Notes under the pieces: generated by a model | The model's database searches: none | What the model was told of the DNA's origin: nothing | Seen by the model: the letters and a program-made list of their open reading frames with translations, nothing else | Part shown: one piece after another, positions 14,877 to 22,231 of the stretch | Numbering within the stretch: position 1 is the first letter of the stretch | How the letters are laid out: every line of letters begins with the position of its first letter | Program-made: the position numbers and the translations under genes | Assembly (NCBI GenBank): GCA_023420935.1 | Contig: JAEZUR010000165.1 | Location: forward strand, 1-30,317 | Origin: Bacillota bacterium | GTDB lineage: Bacteria; Bacillota; Clostridia; Lachnospirales; Lachnospiraceae | DNA length: 30,317 nucleotides | Reading direction: 5' to 3'

Positions 14877-16648
14877 CCCACCTTTATTTTTTCCATAAGA
14901 CTTACTCTGTTAAATGGAAGCATAAAATAATATCCGTCTGCAAATGGATTTAGCTCCTCTATTATTTCACTAGCAATCTTGGCTCCAACAGTTTCAGATT
15001 CTTCTTTCGTCATATCAGGACTATATCTTGCAATAATCTCATCTGGAACATGAATTCCTGTAATTTCATTTTTAATAAAATTAGCATTACGATAACTGAC
15101 TAAAGGCATGATTCCGCATAATATTTTAGTATCTACATGTTCCTTAATATAACGTATCCGCTTAATATCTTCCTTGGAATAAATAGGTTGAGTCAGAAAA
15201 TAAGTTGCACCAGCCTCTATCTTTTTGTTCATACGTTCTATTACTTTATCAATCTGTCCTCTACCATAATTTAATGCCCCACCATAAAAAATTGGTTCAC
15301 CTTGAAAATGTTCCTCATTCATTTCTTTTACAAAATTCATAAGTTGTATGGAGTTATAATCAAACACTCCAGTGGTAGCCATTCGACTTACACTAGGCAC
15401 TGGATCACCAGTAACAATAAGAATATTACGAATCTGATTAATATAAGCACCAAGTATTGTGGAACGCATTGCAATCATATTCTTATCGCGGCAGCATACA
15501 TGTGGCATAACAGCAATTCCTGCCTCATGGGATAATTTAATGCTCATCAAAACAGAATCAACCCTACTTCTTCCCATAGGCGAATCTGCCATAGTTAAAA
15601 TATCAACACCATTTTTCTTTAAGCTATGTGCACATTCAATGAGTTTCTCGTAATCTGCATCGTATGGAGGATCTAATTCTACTGCAATTACCTTTTTACC
15701 TTGAGAAAACAAATTATAAAACTCATTACTTTTTGTTTCCTGATTATTTGTTATAACTTGTACATCCTTGGAATAGTTGCCCTGAGTCCTTGGTTGTAAA
15801 TGAGGATCTATCTCTGTTGATAATCGCTTAATATACTCTGGAGTAGTACCACAGCATCCACCGATGATTTCAACACCCAGTTTAGCTATATTTTTCATGT
15901 TTTCCGTAAAATAGGTAGAATTATCCATAAATACCATACGATTTTGAAATTGTTCCGGATATCCTGCATTCGGCACTGCTGCAATCAGTTTATTATTTGG
16001 CAGGGACAATTTTTTAAGAATCTGGCTCATATGACCTGAACCGATTCCACAATTAAAACCAATGGCATCCACACCATCGATTAGACTAAGTTCCGATAAT
16101 AATTTGGAAGCACTTATACCGCTACTGGTAAATCCACTCTTATTCAAGCAGAAATTAGTTATGATAAATACATCTTTTTGACCCTTCATATAGGGTATCA
16201 ACTGTTTTATATAAACTAAATCTGAAAATGTTTCAAAAAGAATAATATCTATTCCTTCCTCCAAAAACAGATCACACATCCGTTTATATTCATCTAATAC
16301 TTTTTCTTCCTCTACAAATGCATTCTCACTAATTGGCCCAATGTCCCCCGCTATGAATACGTCCTTGCCAGCTGCTTTTCTTGCTATCTCACAAGCAGCA
16401 TGAAACATTTCCTTTTGCTGTATCTCACTAAGTTGCAATGTAACTGAATTGGCTGCAAACGTATTGGTACGAATTAGGTTTGCTCCCGCTGTTATATACT
16501 CTTTGTGTATCTCTTCTATTTTATGTGGGGAATCAAGATTGGCCCATTCTGCTACTGCTTGATCATCTGATTCAATCTTAGCAAAATAGGTTCCCATTGC
16601 CCCGTCCATTATAATTCTATTTTTCTGTAGGTACTTTTTTATATTCAT
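14873..16648 (-). CDS. Bifunctional homocysteine S-methyltransferase / methylenetetrahydrofolate reductase
   Basis: 591 residues, like Bacillus YitJ. The N-terminal domain (about 1-290) is a homocysteine methyltransferase with zinc cysteines in GFNCGIGSG and GGCCGTTPEYI. The C-terminal domain (about 310-591) is a MetF-type TIM barrel (VIAVELDPPYD, HVCCRDKN, LIVTGDPVP, FLTQPIYS). It would supply 5-methyl-THF to the downstream methionine synthase. The two genes overlap by four bases. AAGGAG precedes the ATG. The operon therefore encodes two homocysteine-binding domains. No S-box or other SAM riboswitch is visible in the short leader. Confidence 0.93.
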   Translation of the reverse strand: MNIKKYLQKNRIIMDGAMGTYFAKIESDDQAVAEWANLDSPHKIEEIHKEYITAGANLIRTNTFAANSVTLQLSEIQQKEMFHAACEIARKAAGKDVFIAGDIGPISENAFVEEEKVLDEYKRMCDLFLEEGIDIILFETFSDLVYIKQLIPYMKGQKDVFIITNFCLNKSGFTSSGISASKLLSELSLIDGVDAIGFNCGIGSGHMSQILKKLSLPNNKLIAAVPNAGYPEQFQNRMVFMDNSTYFTENMKNIAKLGVEIIGGCCGTTPEYIKRLSTEIDPHLQPRTQGNYSKDVQVITNNQETKSNEFYNLFSQGKKVIAVELDPPYDADYEKLIECAHSLKKNGVDILTMADSPMGRSRVDSVLMSIKLSHEAGIAVMPHVCCRDKNMIAMRSTILGAYINQIRNILIVTGDPVPSVSRMATTGVFDYNSIQLMNFVKEMNEEHFQGEPIFYGGALNYGRGQIDKVIERMNKKIEAGATYFLTQPIYSKEDIKRIRYIKEHVDTKILCGIMPLVSYRNANFIKNEITGIHVPDEIIARYSPDMTKEESETVGAKIASEIIEELNPFADGYYFMLPFNRVSLMEKIKVG

Positions 16649-16690
16649 AAGTTGTGCTCCTTACGATTACTTTCTCATTATTATATCTGA

Positions 16691-16736
16691 TTTCATATGA
16701 AATAACAATTATAAATAGTTTCTATGACTAAGTAAA
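16691..16736 (-). promoter_or_regulatory. Promoter of the methionine operon with palindrome at the start site
   Basis: TTTACT (16731-16736), a 17-bp spacer and TATAAT (16708-16713) on the minus strand predict initiation near 16701. The perfect 12-bp palindrome TTTCATATGAAA (16691-16702) covers that point and may be an operator. Confidence 0.55.
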
Positions 16737-16796
16737 AGGAAAAACTATAATAACATCAATCAACTTCACTATAGTTCGATATAAAAGGTTCATACC

Positions 16797-16837
16797 ACAT
16801 AAAAACTCACAGATAACATATGCTATCTGTGAGTTTT
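16797..16837 (-). terminator. Terminator after the PLP aminotransferase gene
   Basis: A perfect 14-bp stem (16802-16815/16824-16837) with an eight-base loop is followed on the minus strand by a T-run. It begins right after the TAG stop of the aminotransferase and separates that operon from the methionine operon. The symmetric A/T flanks may let it work in both directions. Confidence 0.85.
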
Positions 16838-16838
16838 A

Positions 16839-17981
16839 CTATATTATTTCAAGATTTAGTTTTGATAAAAATGCTTCTTTCATATTACACAAACATGGTC
16901 TACCTAATTGTTCTAGGGTTTTCGTTAACGCATCCAATGTATCTGCCACATCAGCTACATTGGCATTTTCGCCCATATGCCCAATTCGGATCACCTTTCC
17001 CGCTAATACATCAAAACATCCTGCTATTAGAATACCATATTCTTCTTTCATAACAGATAATATATCGCTAGATTCTAAGTTTTCTGGTACCTCAATCACC
17101 GTAACTGTATTGCCATAACCACTTTCTAAATATAAGGATAAGCCTCCTGCTTGAATTGCTGTTCTAACTGCTTCTGCAATCTTTTTATGGCGCCCTATCA
17201 TATCTTTTTCATTCACCACATTTTCCAATGCTTTTCTTAGTCCATAAATATCACTGATTGGCATACTATAGGGGAACCATTTATTCTTATAATAATCCTT
17301 AAAGATTAATAAATTAGCATAGAAGGAAGCGATTGGTGTTTTTCTTGTCTCCATAGCAATAATAGCATCTTGGCTTACGGTTACAAACGTAAGACCGATA
17401 GGAGCTGAAAGTGCTTTCTGTGAACCACCACAAGCAATATCTATCTTACTATCTTCAATATCTAAGTGTTCTCCAAACATACCAGATACGGAATCCACCA
17501 CAGATAATATACCAAATTCCTTTAATACAGGACATATCTTTGACACGTCATTTATAACACCACTTGGAGTATCACAATGTACTATGGTTGCATATTTAAA
17601 ATTATGATCCTGTTCCAGAAACGTTCTTAATAACCCAACATCTATGGTATTCTTATAATCTGTAGTATATAAGACCGGATCGCCACCATAGATTTTAACA
17701 AAATCAGCAAATCCTTTACCAAAGATTCCATTATCCAATACCAATACTCGATCCCCTGGTTCCGTCAATGATGCACATGCTGCTTCTAATCCAAGAATTC
17801 CTTCCCCACTTAATATAAATGTTTCATTTTTGGTGTGGAATAGTTGGCTAATTATATCACAAGTCTCCTTGTAAAACTCATAAAAGCTTAAATCCAAGTC
17901 AGGGTTTGTGGTAACTTTACTTCTTGCCAATCTTACATTTTCTCGTACCTGAGTAGGCCCTGGCGTCATAATCTTTAACAT
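16839..17981 (-). CDS. Class V PLP aminotransferase (alanine/serine-glyoxylate or pyridoxamine-pyruvate type)
   Basis: 380 residues. It begins MLKIMTPGPTQVRENVRLA, the hallmark start of the alanine-glyoxylate aminotransferase branch. The PLP lysine is in ACGGSQKALSAPIGL, with the Asp in VDSVSGMFGE. The substrate cannot be settled from sequence: serine/alanine-glyoxylate, ureidoglycine-glyoxylate and pyridoxamine-pyruvate transaminases share this fold. It lies 13 bp after the ECF S component, so the pair is probably one operon, and the transporter may import the substrate or the cofactor precursor. A vitamin B6-related role is a hypothesis. Confidence 0.82.
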   Translation of the reverse strand: MLKIMTPGPTQVRENVRLARSKVTTNPDLDLSFYEFYKETCDIISQLFHTKNETFILSGEGILGLEAACASLTEPGDRVLVLDNGIFGKGFADFVKIYGGDPVLYTTDYKNTIDVGLLRTFLEQDHNFKYATIVHCDTPSGVINDVSKICPVLKEFGILSVVDSVSGMFGEHLDIEDSKIDIACGGSQKALSAPIGLTFVTVSQDAIIAMETRKTPIASFYANLLIFKDYYKNKWFPYSMPISDIYGLRKALENVVNEKDMIGRHKKIAEAVRTAIQAGGLSLYLESGYGNTVTVIEVPENLESSDILSVMKEEYGILIAGCFDVLAGKVIRIGHMGENANVADVADTLDALTKTLEQLGRPCLCNMKEAFLSKLNLEII

Positions 17982-17994
17982 AGTTCTCTCTCCA

Positions 17995-18522
17995 TTACTT
18001 TTTCAAAATTTTTCTTAGGCTAAAGATAATTGGTATCGCGATAACTCCAGCAACTGCTATCTGTACTATATTCCCAGGGATAGATGTAACTGGTTGATAT
18101 AGATTACCATATAAAACAACTTCTGCAATATAATATCCTACCACTTTTATCAATCCTGCTACAATAACGGCAGCCACTAACCAAGGAATTGTTTTTTTCT
18201 TCTCCGTCAACAATCCGAAAGCATAACCAATGCACCCTACCACCACAAAGGTAAATGGAGCCCAAGAAACCCAACCAGATGTCACATCAAATAACGCCAT
18301 GCCAAACGCACCTGCTATGGCTCCTGCTCTCTTACCTAATATTGCAGCAGCAATAAATACGGGTACATTTCCAAGATGGATTAAGCCACCATTGGCTGCG
18401 ATTGGAAGTCTTACATTAATGAATGCGGTAGCAACAAACGTAATGGCAATAAACATAGCTACTAGTGTTAGTTCTTGGATATTTACATGTGTTTTTGTAA
18501 TTGTGTTTTGCTGTGTATTCAT
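17995..18522 (-). CDS. ECF transporter S component (vitamin-binding membrane subunit)
   Basis: 175 residues with about five or six membrane helices. After a polar ~15-residue N-terminus, ELTLVAMFIAITFVATAF gives helix 1. NGGLIHLGNVPVFIAAAILG and KRAGAIAGAFGMALFDVTSG are typical of the ECF-ribofla_trS/HmpT-like S components, which bind one vitamin or precursor and dock on a shared EcfA-A'-T module. That module is not in this window (group II arrangement). The ligand is unassigned. The ATG has AGAGG upstream. The long structured leader suggests RNA-level regulation, and the co-operonic PLP enzyme is a clue to the ligand. Confidence 0.85.
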   Translation of the reverse strand: MNTQQNTITKTHVNIQELTLVAMFIAITFVATAFINVRLPIAANGGLIHLGNVPVFIAAAILGKRAGAIAGAFGMALFDVTSGWVSWAPFTFVVVGCIGYAFGLLTEKKKTIPWLVAAVIVAGLIKVVGYYIAEVVLYGNLYQPVTSIPGNIVQIAVAGVIAIPIIFSLRKILKK

Positions 18523-18890
18523 CCTTATACCTCTTTCTATCTTTTATTGATTGGTATTCAGTTCAAACCAACTAATCTCATCTGAACTGTTATCTTAGCG
18601 ATATGATACAATAAAACTGGTAGCATTGAAACGACCAGTTTTAGTTTTTTTTACAAGGCCAGATCTCTGTATACTCTAGTAACACGCTAAGAAAGAGAGT
18701 ATCTAATTGACATTAAATACTCTCTTTCATCTCATTATACTATTCATACGTTTCTGGTGGTCCGTACCGTCCTTCCTACTATATTATGAATTTGGAACTA
18801 TACGTTTTTGGTGGTCCATACCTTGCCTTTCGTAGAATTTTTAATTCCTTGTTACCATCTTTCGTTGGAATTAAATTAGTGTTTCTTTGT
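18523..18890 (-). promoter_or_regulatory. Long structured leader with tandem 23-nt motif (candidate riboswitch)
   Basis: About 370 nt lie between the predicted start and the ATG. Two copies of GGTAYGGACCACCARAAACG plus TAT occur at 18822-18800 and 18768-18746 (minus strand; 21 of 23 identical), 54 nt apart. Both are preceded by a G/A-rich AAGG. The second is closed by ATTCATA/TATGAAT. Next come a 12-bp perfect helix GAAAGAGAGTAT/ATACTCTCTTTC (about 18728-18691), a long-range CTTAGCG/CGCTAAG pair enclosing ~80 nt, and AAAACTGGT/ACCAGTTTT (about 18643-18614). I could not match it to TPP, THF, preQ1, cobalamin, SAM, glycine, guanidine or T-box consensus from memory. Confidence 0.55.
18614..18652 (+). 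terminator. Hairpin with T-run, terminator-like on the + strand
   Basis: AAAACTGGT and ACCAGTTTT form a nine-bp stem with a 12-base loop. On the + strand AGTTTTTTTT follows. No + strand gene reads toward it. On the minus strand it sits inside the S-component leader, where only TTTTATT follows, so a termination role there is weaker. Confidence 0.35.
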
Positions 18891-18896
18891 AACTAT

Positions 18897-18925
18897 ATTA
18901 TAGCTTCTACCACTATATTTGTCAA
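18897..18925 (-). promoter_or_regulatory. Promoter of the ECF S component operon
   Basis: A perfect TTGACA (18920-18925), 17-bp spacer and TATAAT (18897-18902) on the minus strand. The start is predicted near 18890. Such a strong promoter ahead of a long structured leader suggests control after initiation. Confidence 0.8.
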
Positions 18926-18974
18926 CACTATTTTGTATAATTTTTATATTTAATTGTTTATTGTCAATTACTTG

Positions 18975-19532
18975 TTAAATTGACAGTTTATTTTCTAATT
19001 CTTCCAGTATTTTCTTATAATGTTCTTGGATCTGTTTTTCTTCTGCTTCTTTCTCAAATTGGTCTACTCGCTCATCAATACTCTGTAGTGTTTCTGCTTT
19101 TAAGTTACCTGATGCATATGGATAAATTAATTGATCTTCTTTGGCGATGTGTCTCGCTAGATGATTGGCATAACCAATTGCATTGGCAATTACATCCAGC
19201 TTACTTTCATCCTCACCACTCTTAACTCGAGTCAGAGCTTCCTTAAGTTCACTAATATATAATCGTCCCAAATCATGTTCTACTAACATACCATGAGTAA
19301 TTAAATTTGTTCCCATCTTACCAAGCTGATCAATCATTTCTGTAAATAATATTTTCTCTTCTTTTCCATGATGATGTACGTCAGCATAATTCTTTATAAA
19401 ATCAATCATCTTATCAAAATCTTCGTAATCAATCTCTTCACCATTTAGAATATTAAAACATGCTTTTCTTACTACTTTTAACATTCTTACAATATAGCGA
19501 TGCTCATCGACCATTAATTCTATACTATTCAT
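18975..19532 (-). CDS. Hemerythrin HHE domain protein
   Basis: 185 residues, all helical. Iron-ligand candidates are H11 (MVDEHRY), the HHHGKEE segment (DVHHHGKEEKILF), THGMLVEHD, and HLARHIAKEDQLIYPYA, the usual order of the HHE di-iron domain. A charged helical tail of ~40 residues follows. Such proteins sense or buffer O2 or NO, or help repair iron-sulfur centres; the exact role here is inferred. AGGAGG lies in the last codons of the preceding gene, four bases separate stop and ATG, and the two are surely co-translated. The shared operator upstream places it in the hcp regulon. Confidence 0.88.
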   Translation of the reverse strand: MNSIELMVDEHRYIVRMLKVVRKACFNILNGEEIDYEDFDKMIDFIKNYADVHHHGKEEKILFTEMIDQLGKMGTNLITHGMLVEHDLGRLYISELKEALTRVKSGEDESKLDVIANAIGYANHLARHIAKEDQLIYPYASGNLKAETLQSIDERVDQFEKEAEEKQIQEHYKKILEELENKLSI

Positions 19533-19536
19533 AAGT

Positions 19537-20142
19537 TTACTTCCTCCTTATCTGATATGTTTCCTCATCAATCTTAATAAATTCCATAGGTGTTTCTTGA
19601 AGAAATCCATTTATAAAAGAATCTCTAAGTTTATAGTAATTCTCTATATTACCATTCACTGCCTTCCAGTACTGCTTATGCACACAGTTGTTTCTTCTCC
19701 AGATTACCTGTTCTTCACTTTCTTCTACAATAGAATTGGCGTGATCACATGGCATTCCATCTAGCAAGCTATCGCCGATCGCTTTAAATACCACTGCAGC
19801 ATTATCTGTATGTTCCGTTATGGCTACTACTTGTCCCTTGTTCTGGAAAATCACTTGCAAATCATGAAATAGATTAGAATCCTTCTCTAATAATTTTGTT
19901 ATGCTGTAAGCCAACTTATTCTCAACCTGGGATACACAATTTTGAAGCCATGCATGGATATTGGTTTGATCAATTACTTCTTCTAGAGCTCTTGTCTCTG
20001 ATATTCCAAATTGTTCATCCAACTCTTTCTGTAAATCCAAATTGTTTTGTTTACCCAATCCAATAATATCCTCAACTAATTTTTGTTGAATCTGTATCTT
20101 ATTATACAACCAATAATGAATCGGTCCTAAAAATGCGCTCAT
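19537..20142 (-). CDS. Unknown 201-aa protein in the hcp/hemerythrin regulon
   Basis: I do not recognise the family. The protein is soluble. The C-terminal half has a notable Cys/His/Trp pattern: GDSLLDGMPCDHANS, then QVIWRRNNCVHKQYWKAV, then YYKLRDSFINGFLQ. The spaced C-x-H and C-x-H pairs could bind a metal. The N-terminal half is amphipathic and helical. GGAGG precedes the ATG, and the gene leads the operon with hemerythrin. Its promoter carries the same palindrome, in the same place, as the hcp promoter, so a role in nitric oxide, hydroxylamine or oxygen stress is a reasonable inference. Confidence 0.75.
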   Translation of the reverse strand: MSAFLGPIHYWLYNKIQIQQKLVEDIIGLGKQNNLDLQKELDEQFGISETRALEEVIDQTNIHAWLQNCVSQVENKLAYSITKLLEKDSNLFHDLQVIFQNKGQVVAITEHTDNAAVVFKAIGDSLLDGMPCDHANSIVEESEEQVIWRRNNCVHKQYWKAVNGNIENYYKLRDSFINGFLQETPMEFIKIDEETYQIRRK

Positions 20143-20182
20143 ACACTTACCTCCGTTTTTTATTTTCTCTATCTATGTAATT

Positions 20183-20230
20183 ATTATAACGAGTTTCTAA
20201 AGTAATATGTGTAGCCATAGCTACACATAT
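20183..20230 (-). promoter_or_regulatory. Operator and promoter of the unknown/hemerythrin operon
   Basis: A perfect palindrome with 11-bp arms and a 4-bp centre (20205-20230, core TGTAGC-CATA-GCTACA) lies 17 bp from TATAAT (20183-20188). The operator centre is 29.5 bp from the -10, i.e. about -41.5 from the predicted start near 20176. There is no good -35 element, as expected for an activator-dependent class II Crp/Fnr promoter. Confidence 0.8.
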
Positions 20231-20265
20231 AAAAATAAATTAAATTGATTCTGTTTATCTCTATA

Positions 20266-20341
20266 AGAAAAAAGATTCCCTCGAATATGCTATCTATAGG
20301 TATACTTTTATGTACAACTAATTGTTAGCATTTTCGAGGGA
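20266..20341 (-). terminator. Terminator of hcp
   Basis: On the minus strand 20341-20326 pairs with 20292-20277 (15 of 16 pairs, core TCCCTCGAA/TTCGAGGGA) around a ~33-base loop. ATCTTTTTTC follows. A second, smaller inverted repeat (TCAATTA/TAATTGA) lies between it and the hcp stop. Confidence 0.75.
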
Positions 20342-20410
20342 CATCTCTTTGTTCAATTATATGTTTGTGGGGAGACACGCGCACGTAATTGAGCATATAG
20401 ACTCTATTGA

Positions 20411-22048
20411 TTATTGTAAGAACATTTTGATATCATCTTCAACCGTTCCGATTCCACCAATACCAAAGTTTTCAACTAATACTTTAGCCACATTTGCTGA
20501 TAAGAATCCTGGCAATGTTGGTCCTAAGTGAATGTTCTTTACTCCTAAGTATAATAAGGATAATAGAACAATTACAGCTTTTTGCTCATACCAAGCGATA
20601 TTAAATGCGATTGGTAATTCATTAATATCTTCAAGACCAAACACCTCTTTTAACTTAAGTGCAATGACAGCTAAAGAATAAGAGTCATTACATTGTCCGG
20701 CATCAAGTACTCTTGGAATACCATTGATATCGCCTAATTCTAATTTATTATATCTATATTTTGCACAACCTGCAGTAAGAATTACAGTATCTTTTGGAAG
20801 CGCTTCCGCAAAATCAGTATAGTAGCTTCTTGATTTCTGACGTCCATCACAACCAGCCATTACAAAGAATTTCTTGATTGCGCCAGTTTTAACAGCTTCT
20901 ACAACCTGTTCCGCTAATGCTAATACCTGATTATGCGCAAAGCCACCAATGATTTCACCTTCTTCGATCTGAGTAGGTGCTGGACATGATTTAGCCATTT
21001 CGATGATAGCAGAGAAATCTTTCTTGCCATTTTCATCTTTTGCTATATGTGCACATCCTTCAAATCCTGCTGTTCCTGTTGTAAATAATCTTCCTTTGTA
21101 AGAATCCTTTGGAGGAACGATACAGTTTGTAGTCATAAGAATTGGCCCATTGAAACTTTCAAATTCTTCTTTTTGTTTCCACCATGCATTACCATAGTTA
21201 CCAACAAAGTTAGTATATTTCTTAAACTCAGGATAGTAATGTGCTGGAAGCATTTCTGAATGAGTATAAACATCCACACCTGTTCCTTGGGTTTGTTCTA
21301 ATAATTGCTCTAAATCTTTTAGATCATGACCTGAAATGATAATACCAGGGTTTTTACCAACGCCGATATTAACTTTGGTAATCTCTGGATTACCGTATGT
21401 AGAAGTATTTGCTGAATCAAGTAAAGCCATACCGTCTACACCAACTTTTCCTGTTTCTAATGTAAGAGCTACTAATCCATCTAATCCTAATGTATCATCT
21501 AATGTTGCAGCTAATGCTTTTTGCATAAATGCATTAATATTAGCATCATCATATCCTAATTCATTGGCATGCTTTACATAAGCAGATAAGCCTTTTGTTC
21601 CATATATAATCAATTCTCTAAGACTTCTAATATCTTCATTTTCAGTAGCTAACACACCTACTGTTGCTGATTTAGCATCCATTTCTTCTCTTGTTGTAGC
21701 AGTCCAAACCGCTGCTGGATGTAAATTTTCTTTTGCAGCAACTTTAGCAAGTAATGATTCTTTCATTGCTAACGTATCTGCTACTCTCTGGTAGAATACT
21801 TCGTTATCAAAGTTTGCATTTGTAATAGTTGTAAATAAGTTTAGTGTAATGTGATGATCCACTTCTGGAGCAATTACCTCTCCTTGTTTTCTAAGCTCTG
21901 TTGTTACAACGCTTAAGCCTTTTGTTACATAAACTAGTAAGTCCTGTATTTTAGCCAATTCTGGTGATTTTCCACATACGCCAACCTTAGTACAACCTGT
22001 GCACCCCGCTGTCTCTTGACACTGATAACAAAACATTTGATTCTCCAT
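20411..22048 (-). CDS. hcp: Hydroxylamine reductase (hybrid-cluster protein)
   Basis: 545 residues, the full Hcp length. The N-terminal cluster ligands are C7, C10, C19 and C25 (C-x2-C-x8-C-x5-C). Hybrid-cluster ligands are visible as TGTAGFEGCAHI, VILTAGCAKYRYNK and VLDAGQCNDSYSL. The enzyme reduces hydroxylamine or NO and protects from nitrosative stress in the cytoplasm of anaerobes. No hcr reductase gene is adjacent. It is divergent from the Crp/Fnr-type regulator, with a palindromic operator in the shared promoter region, and ends at a strong terminator. Confidence 0.97.
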   Translation of the reverse strand: MENQMFCYQCQETAGCTGCTKVGVCGKSPELAKIQDLLVYVTKGLSVVTTELRKQGEVIAPEVDHHITLNLFTTITNANFDNEVFYQRVADTLAMKESLLAKVAAKENLHPAAVWTATTREEMDAKSATVGVLATENEDIRSLRELIIYGTKGLSAYVKHANELGYDDANINAFMQKALAATLDDTLGLDGLVALTLETGKVGVDGMALLDSANTSTYGNPEITKVNIGVGKNPGIIISGHDLKDLEQLLEQTQGTGVDVYTHSEMLPAHYYPEFKKYTNFVGNYGNAWWKQKEEFESFNGPILMTTNCIVPPKDSYKGRLFTTGTAGFEGCAHIAKDENGKKDFSAIIEMAKSCPAPTQIEEGEIIGGFAHNQVLALAEQVVEAVKTGAIKKFFVMAGCDGRQKSRSYYTDFAEALPKDTVILTAGCAKYRYNKLELGDINGIPRVLDAGQCNDSYSLAVIALKLKEVFGLEDINELPIAFNIAWYEQKAVIVLLSLLYLGVKNIHLGPTLPGFLSANVAKVLVENFGIGGIGTVEDDIKMFLQ

Positions 22049-22080
22049 AATTATAATCTCCTTTCAATAAGCATTTTTGC

Positions 22081-22109
22081 TTGATTTGATAGGTTAATTG
22101 TACTATAAT
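22081..22109 (+). promoter_or_regulatory. Candidate promoter of the Crp/Fnr-type regulator
   Basis: TTGATT (22081-22086), a 17-bp spacer and TATAAT (22104-22109) on the + strand predict a start near 22116. The operator (22123-22140) would then cover about +8 to +25, a position suited to autorepression while hcp is activated. Confidence 0.55.
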
Positions 22110-22140
22110 AAGCTTACTCTGTATGTAGCTACAGCTACAT
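22097..22140 (-). promoter_or_regulatory. Operator and promoter of hcp
   Basis: The palindrome ATGTAGC-TACA-GCTACAT (22123-22140) is centred 29.5 bp from TACAAT (22097-22102, minus strand), giving about -41.5 from the predicted start near 22090. This is the same half-site and the same spacing as at 20205-20230. Confidence 0.8.
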
Positions 22141-22231
22141 TTTGAAAAGTTTTGTAGAAAAAGGAAGAACATCCATAAAACCCCGTAAATTGGCGTACTT
22201 AGAGGCTGTTTCATCAGCAGATTGGAGTCTA

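Noticed and set aside
16649..16800. S-box or T-box before the methionine operon
   Set aside because: The leader is under 60 nt from the predicted start and contains none of the conserved helices; only a terminator and a short palindrome are present.
18746..18768. T-box-like GGTGGTCCGTACC on the + strand
   Set aside because: It differs from the T-box core, lies on the strand opposite the only downstream gene, and is just the reverse of the tandem motif.
18962..18985. TGTCAATT/AATTGACA hairpin at the hemerythrin stop as a terminator
   Set aside because: It is a short AT-rich stem that includes the stop codon and has no T-run after it on the minus strand.
22142..22231. N-terminal extension of the Crp/Fnr regulator
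   Set aside because: The extension overlaps the leader, has no ribosome site and exceeds the family length; ATG 22232 has TTGGAG.
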